From Mycoemilia scoparia (taxonomy: Eukaryota; Kickxellomycota; Kickxellomycetes; Kickxellales; Kickxellaceae): a stretch of 62,883 bases of DNA. The translations under genes were made by a program, and so were the position numbers. The notes under the pieces are model-generated. The model ran no database searches, had not been told where the DNA came from, and saw nothing but the letters and a program-made list of their open reading frames with translations. The stretch's first letter is position 1. Each line of letters opens with the position of its first letter. The stretch covers positions 1 through 62,883 of the forward strand of contig JANBPU010000096.1 of the NCBI GenBank assembly GCA_027575805.1, in the 5' to 3' direction. Shown here one piece after another: positions 56,080 through 62,883 of this stretch.

Positions 56080-56204
56080 AGGTTCTTCATCAAACGGGAG
56101 CAGACTGGTAACCTCACACATTCCCTGCAAATGAGCCCATGGGTCATACATTTTGGGGGAGTAATGGAGAGATTATTCTGGTACACTTCTAGAGGAGACT
56201 CTGC
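56080..56204. mobile_element. Family B MITE-like element
   Basis: Left end AGGTTCTTCATCAAACGGGA with GCAGACTGGTAACC; right end GGTACACTTCTAGAGGAGAC. The interior CACACATTCCCTGCAAATGA and GCCCATGGGTCATACATTTT is shared with several copies. Its right edge is followed at once by a family A element. Confidence 0.7.
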
Positions 56205-56325
56205 TATATGTATCATAATTTTTGAAGGGTGAAAGTTTACTAGTAAAACTGGACATCCATTTGGTTGTGATTGCCCTATAATCATTGGCCTCCAAAAGGT
56301 AGCTTTCAAAAATTATTGCCCATAT
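56205..56325. mobile_element. Family A MITE
   Basis: Runs from ATATGTATCATAATTTTTGA with AGGGTGA to CTTTCAAAAATTATTGCCCA with TAT. The full family A interior is present, including the perfect 12-bp palindrome TTTACTAGTAAA and CTGGACATCCATTTGG. One of the best-preserved copies. Confidence 0.82.
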
Positions 56326-56405
56326 TTACATTTAATGTCTTCTAGCACTAAATGATAATATTTCACTTGGGATCAATCGTACTATAGCCATAAATTAGCC
56401 CTTGT

Positions 56406-56486
56406 ATTTTGGCACAATCTCCAGCCATTTTTTATGCAATTCCCGGAGCCATTTTGCCTAAGATGTTGTGAAATCTGACCAAATTT
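56406..56486. repeat. Family C repeat copy
   Basis: ATTTTGGCACAATCTCCAGC, TATGCAATTCCCGGAGCCAT, GCCTAAGATGTTGTGAAATC and TGACCAAATTT align with the two other family C copies. The ends form a short imperfect inverted repeat. Confidence 0.5.
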
Positions 56487-56619
56487 ACACCTTCATCCAA
56501 AATATATCTTAATAGGCTAGCCCAGTATTTATTAGATATAAATTATAATACGGTCTGTTTATATTCATTTAAATATACGGAATGTTTTTGATGGTTAAAA
56601 ACTCTATAAATGTGACTCG

Positions 56620-57910
56620 TTACTTTTTCTTTTGGGAGAAAATTTGGGAAAACATACTTTCAGGGGGCTTGGCCATCTTGACCTTTTTGATCTCGGGGAT
56701 GTTGAGGATCTCACGAGTTGTTGGATTGGTAAACAAGAATGTTTGGCCAAGTGAAAGCACATTGTTGACCATCCAGTATATAAAGATACCAGTATTGAAG
56801 TTGATGGTTGCAATACCAACAAGAACTCCAAAACCTCTCATGACCCACTTTGTATTTTCGGTTAGCTGCACCGAACTCTGTGATCTGTTGTTAACCTCTA
56901 CTGTTCCCATCATCGAAATTGATGATGCAAGGGGGAGGATATAGTATGGATCTGGCTTAGTCAAGTCGGCAAACCACCATAGACCACCATCCTGCATTTG
57001 AGGGACAGGAAGTCCAGTCATCTCACGAAGTGCCATGAAGAAACAAATCATAAGAGGCATTTGCATTAAAGGCATTCCAAGGGTAACTAGGGGATTGACA
57101 CCCTCACGCTGCATGAGTGCCCTCATTTCTTGTGAATAAGTTGCCAAAGCAACCATATCCTTGTCAGCCTGGGCTCTCTGCATCTTAGCCTGGAGTGGTT
57201 GCAATTTTGGTTGAAGATTCTGAAGCTTGGCTACTCTACGCTGCATCTTGACCATCAAGGGGAAGATGATAGCACGCAGAGCAACAGTTGTAATGGCGAT
57301 TGTGCCCCACCAAGGTAGCCCAGTGTAAACATGACAAAATTCTAGCAACTGTTCAGTAAGACCGACTGGCGAGTTTCCAGCAATTCCCAAGGTCTGTAAA
57401 TCACCGATTTTCATTGCTGCCGAAATAGTTGGTGTAGGATCGGGACTTAAAGCAGCGATGTTGGTAGCTGTTTCAATGATATTCGAGCTTCCTGCAGTTT
57501 CAAGGCTGGAAACACCCTCGCTTATTTTTTGAGTAACATCATCCGATTTAACTATTTGTTCAGCACCAGCATTTTTTGAAATGGTTGAAACGTGAAATCC
57601 ACGAATGAAATATGCTTTAGGTAGGTTATTGGTATTTCTGGGTTTGCAAGGTAGTCTTGACAAGTTATTTGACAGACCCTTATCACCGATCAATGTCGTG
57701 ACTGATCTTGAGGTATATAGAGCTCCAAATACATTGCTATAATCGACACAGAGTATCCATTAAAATGTATCACTTTTCAAAGTATTGTATTCCAAAGACT
57801 AAAAACTCTGAATTTAGATCAGCAATGCCTAATACTACTTACCTTGTAAGCTTTGTGTTTGGAATTCTGGTTGGCACCCTCGATGCTTTCAGGCTCAATC
57901 GGGAAAGCAT
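56620..57910 (-). CDS. OXA1: Mitochondrial inner-membrane insertase Oxa1
   Basis: Two exons, 57910-57843 and 57736-56620, give 394 residues. The small first exon encodes MLSRLSLKASRVPTRIPNTK, rich in Arg, Lys, Ser and Leu without acidic residues, a clear matrix-targeting presequence; without it the frame lacks an ATG. The YidC/Oxa1 core begins at TGLPWWGTIAITTVALRAII and includes FPLMVKMQRR, the helical hairpin MQRAQADKDMVALATYSQEM, NPLVTLGMPLMQMPLMICFF and FIYWMVNNVLSLGQTFLF. Oxa1 inserts mitochondrially translated proteins, such as respiratory-chain subunits, into the inner membrane. The C-terminus after the last helix is short (about 35 residues), ending SQIFSQKKK, so the long ribosome-binding tail of yeast Oxa1 appears reduced. 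Confidence 0.92.
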
Positions 57911-58526
57911 TGTTATAGTTGCAATAATTTTCTTAAAACAATACAAAGCTATACCCACTACTCAAAGAAGGCAGCTCGCAGGATATGGCAAAGATATGAA
58001 ACAAAAGCAAATTCCTGACTACCAAATTCTCCTCAGGTTTTCATAATTTTGGCACAAGTTACTGTAATAATAAAAATCGACTTGATTTGATTCCCAGGGA
58101 AGATCATTTACAATGCCTTTTGCCAAATTTGAGCAAATAAAGGCCAGAAAAGAACTGGCCTATTATCCCTGAAGCACTGTGGATATTTGACCTAATCACA
58201 GTCAAAAATGCATGGTCCACTAGGGGTTGTTGATTGTTATATGGGTAGTTATTTTTGAAGGGCTATAGAATCACTCATTTGGCTGTGATTGTCCCTTTAA
58301 TCGTTGGCCACCAAAAGTAACCCTTCAAAAATTATGATCCATATGACCTTTAGATACGTATTCTTTCCCACCTTTAACTGAATTAATACTTTTAACATCA
58401 CAGAATGTATATATTTTATTATAGCAATAGTAGTGATGTAGAAATTTTATGAGCAGCTATTCCAAATGAGGGAATTATAGCAGCTGTAGCCATTTTTATA
58501 ATCCATAATTGAAACTGTGATCAAAG
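57911..58526. other. Intergenic region
   Basis: It carries the OXA1 promoter, a family A element (58239-58344), and the 3' flank of MYG1. Confidence 0.5.
58239..58344. mobile_element. Family A MITE, short form
   Basis: Ends ATATGGGTAGTTATTTTTGA and CCCTTCAAAAATTATGATCC with ATAT. The interior has TTTGGCTGTGATTGTCCCTT and GTTGGCCACCAAAAG but lacks the TTTACTAGTAAA part, giving about 106 bp. Confidence 0.8.
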
Positions 58527-60038
58527 CTATATCGATTTAAGTGCCATTGCTATAGCACCTTCCTTGGTTTTGTTACCACCAATGAATCCTGCAGCATGAA
58601 CAAATATGCAGTCCTTGATTCCAGAAAGCTCTGAAAGAGCATCATCACGAATACCACGCCATTCCTGAGGAAGTGGCTTACGAGTTGCAAAGGAATCAGG
58701 CGATTCTGGTATAGCTTGGACTCTCCAATTACCACTTTCATCTTCATAAATGGCATAGTAAGGCAAATCATCGTTTGAAATCTTTGCCTCACTCTCCAAA
58801 TCAAATATATGCTCTTTCCATGGGCAGAACTGATCAAATAAGATGATCTTTCCACTTTCATGGACATTGAAACGGTTGGTAAAGGCTCCACTGACAATAT
58901 CACGGGCTGGTAGCCATGCTTTTCCATAATATCTCACTCTTTCAGAAAACTCGGAACCAGTCAACTCCACAGCCTTCTTAAATTGGGCCATTGTGTCTAT
59001 GGTTTCTTTGGGTTGATTCCACCATGGGTTCAAACGGCTCACTCTAGCAGAAAGTCCAGTGCTCTCTTCGTAAGCTGGTTTGATATCTGCGGGATATTTG
59101 GATTTACCGTTGTCAATAGCATCAACACCCTCAATGAATTTCTACAGGATCATAATAGTATTATTGTTATTATTCACAGCAAAACCAAGATGAGTATATA
59201 TATGGGCTTAGCTATGTAATTTACCTTATAAACATGCTGGAATAGAAATTCGGCTTGCTTGGAGCTTTCTTCAATATCCAAGATCACAGAAATAACTTTC
59301 TTTCCATAGTGCCTAATAGAAGCAATATAAATAAATAGTTAAAGCATGAATTCTGACCCTAGCCAAAATTATTGAAAATATGAATTGACTATATGCCAAT
59401 ACTTACTTGTAGATCAAACCAGCACTGCTTAGTTTGGTGTTATATTCACCAGAAAAGGTTTCTTCGAATCCACGCTAAAAGTGCAATAAGTCAAAAATAT
59501 ACAAATTAATAACATTTAGTATCTCCTAGATTGAAAGTGGTAGCAATAAACGTTCAAGAATTACCTGATGATGATCATAGAGACATTTTCCATGGTCATA
59601 CACACCGCCAACATCAACTACAATATCACACTTTTCCAGTTCTTTAGGATCACGGCTACGTACAATAGCTGGGTATGAAAAACGAATCCATTATAAGCAT
59701 AAAAAAGATTACAAACATTCTATACTTTAACTATATAGTGTCTACTTACTGGAATCTTTATACTCAGGAAGCTGCTTTAACATAAAGCAAGCCAAGGCTT
59801 CGTCACTAAATCGATTTATGTAGTATGTTGTTGTGGTTTTTTCTTCTTCAATCAATATTATGTTCATTTTGTTTTATTGTCCTTCTTGGGCCTTTTCTCC
59901 TTACCAGTGAAAAGTACCGCTGTGGGTTCCGATTACTTTAGCAGACATGTTTATTGTGAATAGTCTTTGGTTTTTATGGATAAATGAGTTCAGATTGTTT
60001 GGAATTGAGCGTTGAAATGCCTTGGGCAAGAATTGCAT
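58527..60038 (-). CDS. MYG1: Myg1 exonuclease (UPF0160)
   Basis: Six exons in phase: the first ends at 59905, then 59805-59750, 59668-59565, 59474-59407, 59312-59225 and 59141-58527. From the ATG at 59948 the protein is 324 residues, starting MSAKVIGTHSGTFHC; the second exon continues DEALACFMLKQLPEY. Diagnostic motifs are HSGTFHCDEALA and YDHHQRGFEETF, with metal-binding His and Asp residues of the DHH-like phosphoesterase fold, and FVHAAGFIGGNKTKEGA near the end. Myg1 is a 3'-5' RNA exonuclease acting in both nucleus/nucleolus and mitochondria. An in-frame ATG at 60038 adds 30 residues (MQFLPKAFQRSIPNNLNSFI) that look like a mitochondrial presequence, so I give the span from there. All core motifs are intact. 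Confidence 0.92.
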
Positions 60039-60241
60039 AAAACTAGGTGATAAACAATACAAAAGCAAATAGATACTCGTGAACAAAGCAGACTTTCTGA
60101 GTAGCTTTTGTTCAGGAGGTTTCAACAATAGGAGGGGTACACATTCTGTGTACTGTTTTAGGCTTCAAAAAATAATTTTGGCTTTTTATACTTTAATCGT
60201 CTAATCATGATCACGATCAAAGGGAAGTTTAGATGCTATAT

Positions 60242-60395
60242 GACAAGTTCTCAACCAAAAGAGAACAGACTGCTACCTTCATACATCTCCTGCAAATAAG
60301 CCCATAGCCCATCCATTTTAGCTGGAGTCTCAGCGATGATTGACTAGTATTCGAGGGAACATCATAGTACCCTTTTAGGGGAGACTACTCTGCCA
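60242..60395. mobile_element. Family B MITE-like element, long form
   Basis: Left end GACAAGTTCTCAACCAAAAG; right end AGTACCCTTTTAGGGGAGAC. The interior CATACATCTCCTGCAAATAA and GCCCATAGCCCATCCATTTT matches others. The insert around GATGATTGACTAG links it with the 28.1-kb copy. Confidence 0.65.
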
Positions 60396-61606
60396 TTTTG
60401 AGAATAGTAGAAGCTCTCAGTAAAAGGTTTAAAAATGTGCTAAACCTATTGGAAAGAGTGAGAGCCATTTTAACAAATACGAAAATTGTTTAACGGCAGG
60501 GACTTGAAGAAGAATTCTAATGTACGCCAGGTTTTTATGCTTGTTTCCTGGGTGCGAGAGAGATAACTCATCATGGAAATTCTACAAGCTTAGCACAAAC
60601 ATAAAAAAAAAGTATAAGCCCAGAGCCTAACTTGCTAAAAACAATTTATTTCTGCTAACTACTGCACACAGACAGAAAATTTATTACATTTCTAGGTAAT
60701 AGTTAGTAATCGGAGTGAAATTACTGAATTATCAACATGTCAAACAAATCTCTCTAACCAAAAAGGATGCTATATGATGTATGACTTACCAAAAACTCGG
60801 CAGTTATAATGATGTTCTTTATTCCCATCTGGACTAGTTATTTATCCGGCTTGTGAGTCGGCAGGACAAGGGTCGATGAAGGTGAAGATAATGTATTCCA
60901 AATCCCAGTTAAGCATCCTACCATTTATGGTATTATATTCTCACAACCACACTTTATATGATCTCTTTTTAGATATAACTCAAACACGCGTTGGTACAAG
61001 ATGGGTACACATGAAAATTTGGATAAAAGTTATAGACACAATGAATTATTAAATGTTGATGCCAGTTCTTCAGAAAACTCAAATTTATCAAAATAAATGT
61101 CCACACAAAGGTATGTACAATTGTGACTTTCCTATTATGATACTGGCAAATAATTTTGAAAAGTGATAAGATACTATCTGCATTTAAAGGAGAGATATGG
61201 ACATATACGATCGACTTTTTGGCTTTTGGATTGTAAAATTTAGACATGTTACTACTAAAATACATTAAAGAACATGGGCTCACAATATGACTTGCACCAG
61301 ATGTTAGAACAACCAGTTGGTTGTCTCTAACAATCGGAAGATTCACAATGAATATAATCGGCGATAGCAGCCTTATTTTTTGCATCTTGACGATTAAAAC
61401 AATTATTTTCCCTTTTTCCAAGCTCCCTCACTCAATAAATTTATAGGTTCAATACACAAAAATAACTACCCATATGCTGATCTGCTGACCTTGTCTTCGT
61501 TTAAAGTAATATTAAAATATAAATCGTGATTGATATTCAGCCTCACTTTCAGTTTTTATAATAGTCATGCCTAATGCATACAAGCCAACACATTTATAAT
61601 TTCTAC

Positions 61607-61728
61607 CATACGGGAGATAATTTTTGAAGGGTGAAAGTTTGCTAGTAAAACTGGACATCCATTTGGCTGCGATTGCGCCTATAATCATTGGTCACCAAAA
61701 TTTAACCTTCAAAAATTATGATCCATAT
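61607..61728. mobile_element. Family A MITE
   Basis: Ends CATACGGGAGATAATTTTTG with AAGGGTGAAAG and ACCTTCAAAAATTATGATCC with ATAT. The interior GCTAGTAAAACTGGACATCC and ATTTGGCTGCGATTGCGCCT is nearly identical to the 56.2-kb copy. Confidence 0.82.
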
Positions 61729-62363
61729 ATCTCTAGCTTTATTGAATTGCCTCACCACACTGCTAATAGAATAATATTGATATAACCATCTCAATAAACA
61801 CTTGTGTGCAGCCAGGATTGGTCTTATATTTAATTTTGCAATATATATTGTTATACAGTCGAAAAGATATCAGCACAATCATCGTCTTCTCGCCAATCTT
61901 TAAGTCATGTGGTATTTTTTCTGAAGCACAAGATTCCCAGCTTTTTGGTCTCCATCTAATAAACGGAAAAGAAAAAGACTCAGGCAATAGAAACCCATTT
62001 GTGTAGATCTCTGCTTTGCAATTTCATCAAAAATAACCTAATCCGATACGTGCCTCCCCTCTCTCATCTAATAATTTACTTTTTGGGTCGTCCATCGGCA
62101 ATTGGTTTCAGAACTGTCAACTCTGCTCATCCATCCTTGTCGGTCATGTTACCTCAAGTCACAATGGCACCATGGCACCATAATTCACATCACCACCAAC
62201 AGCAGCAACAAAAAGTATACCTTCAATATTTGATTCTTTTTATTTGTGGCTCTTGTTAATCTTCAGAATAACATTTGTGCTTTCTCTCTTCATCACGTGA
62301 CTGGATTCTTTTCTATTATTTTCAGTCTTTAAGAGCTCATGCCTTGAGCTTTATCATATCGCC

Positions 62364-62468
62364 ATATGGGTAGTCTATCTTTGAAGGGTGACTATTTGCT
62401 AATCAATTGTAATTGCCTCTATAATCGTTGGCCACCAAAAGTCACCCTTCAAAAATCATCACCCATAT
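62364..62468. mobile_element. Family A MITE, short form
   Basis: Ends ATATGGGTAGTCTATCTTTG with AAGGGTGAC and GTCACCCTTCAAAAATCATC with ACCCATAT. Like the 58.2-kb copy it lacks the central palindrome. Confidence 0.8.
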
Positions 62469-62808
62469 GTCTGCTTATTATCCGTTGGATTTTTGCATGG
62501 CCTAACCCCAATATTTTCCATCTCTCTTTTCCCGTCTTTTCCTACTGTCTAAGGAGCTTTAGTTTCAACATTACTAATACAAGGCAGTGGTAGCGATGCT
62601 TTTAGTCTATGTCCAAACCTTTTTAAAGCTGTTGGATCATAGCATTACAAATAAACTAAAAACAATTTGCAACAAGAATGGTCTCGATAATAATGTTTTC
62701 AGCTCTTGATGGCCAACCATACAATCTGATGTCCATTTAATGCAACAAAAATGCATGCTACACTTATTACATTCAAATCATCTGACAAATACACAAAAGT
62801 ATTAAATC

Positions 62809-62883
62809 ATATGGGCGATTATTTTTGAAGGGTGACCATTTACTAGTAAAATGTGATCAGTCACCCTGTGTGATCAAAATTAG
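62809..62883. mobile_element. Family A MITE, cut by window end
   Basis: Starts ATATGGGCGATTATTTTTGA with AGGGTGACC and contains TTTACTAGTAAAATG. The right terminus lies beyond the window. Confidence 0.7.

Larger units (their letters stand above)
55517..56619. other. Intergenic region with three repeat elements
   Basis: Between the promoter of the PHD gene and the 3' end of OXA1. It holds two family B elements, one family A element abutting the second, and a family C copy. The open frames here run through these repeats and are not genes. Confidence 0.55.
60039..62883. other. Intergenic right end with repeat elements
   Basis: No supported gene. It includes a family B element (60242-60395), two complete family A elements (61607-61728, 62364-62468), and a third cut by the window end (62809 onward). 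A possible first exon near 62146-62213 (MLPQVTMAPWHHNS then a His/Gln run, followed by GTATAC) could belong to a gene beyond the window, but evidence is thin. Confidence 0.45.

Noticed and set aside
55888..56232. Plus-strand open frame of 114 codons
   Set aside because: It runs through the family B element and into family A; its translation is that of the repeats.
61999..62259. Open frame with a His/Gln run near the right end
   Set aside because: Only the HHHQQQQQ run is distinctive, and it comes from CAC/CAA repeats; at best a first exon of a gene outside the window.
1..62883. tRNA, rRNA and CRISPR-like structures
   Set aside because: I looked for tRNA B-box-like GGTTCGAATCC sequences and regularly spaced direct repeats and found none; the repeats present are dispersed inverted-repeat elements.

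Overview
This window is nuclear DNA of a fungus. It is AT-rich, with short spliceosomal introns (GTAAGT-type donors, TAG acceptors) and genes on both strands. The gene content is fungal: the endocytic protein End3, an Rsd1/RBM39-type splicing factor, and an AA11-like chitin-active lytic polysaccharide monooxygenase (LPMO). Together with the receptor expansion this suggests an early-diverging, zygomycete-grade fungus. That placement is inference; I cannot name the species from sequence alone.

Layout. 1.2-6.1 kb: two tandem seven-transmembrane receptors (minus). 8.0-14.7 kb: a DDT/PHD chromatin protein and an RBM39-like splicing factor (minus), both rebuilt exon by exon. 15.3-18.6 kb: three genes of an unrecognised small-protein family (minus), one frameshifted. 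19.8-27.8 kb: a membrane RING-H2 ubiquitin ligase, a repeat-built Ser/Gly protein, End3 (minus), and a SAC3-domain protein (plus). 28.5 kb: a mitochondrial pyruvate carrier subunit. 30.3-34.2 kb: a convergent receptor pair. 35.7-36.6 kb: the LPMO. 40.9-48.5 kb: two tandem receptors (plus). 49.1-52.5 kb: four more small-family genes (plus). 53.1-60.0 kb: a second PHD protein, the mitochondrial insertase Oxa1, and the exonuclease Myg1 (minus). The rest is intergenic DNA seeded with short inverted-repeat elements of at least three families.

Two lineage-expanded gene sets stand out. First, six intronless receptor genes in three pairs share a 7TM core. They have long disordered third intracellular loops, an LxLxxT motif at the end of TM3 where class A receptors carry DRY, and an NP-x-L-D-x-x-W motif after TM7. 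Second, seven small intronless genes encode proteins of about 105-112 residues that open with an F/Y-x-x-(I/L)-(K/N) helix followed by a short Gly/Asn/Asp turn. The six intact ones have a TATA box 99-137 bp before the start codon; the frameshifted one has lost it. I do not recognise this family and regard it as the best candidate for something undescribed.

The single-copy genes cover splicing, chromatin, endocytosis and mitochondrial biogenesis. They show no operon-like logic and look like conserved housekeeping genes between which the expanded families have been inserted.
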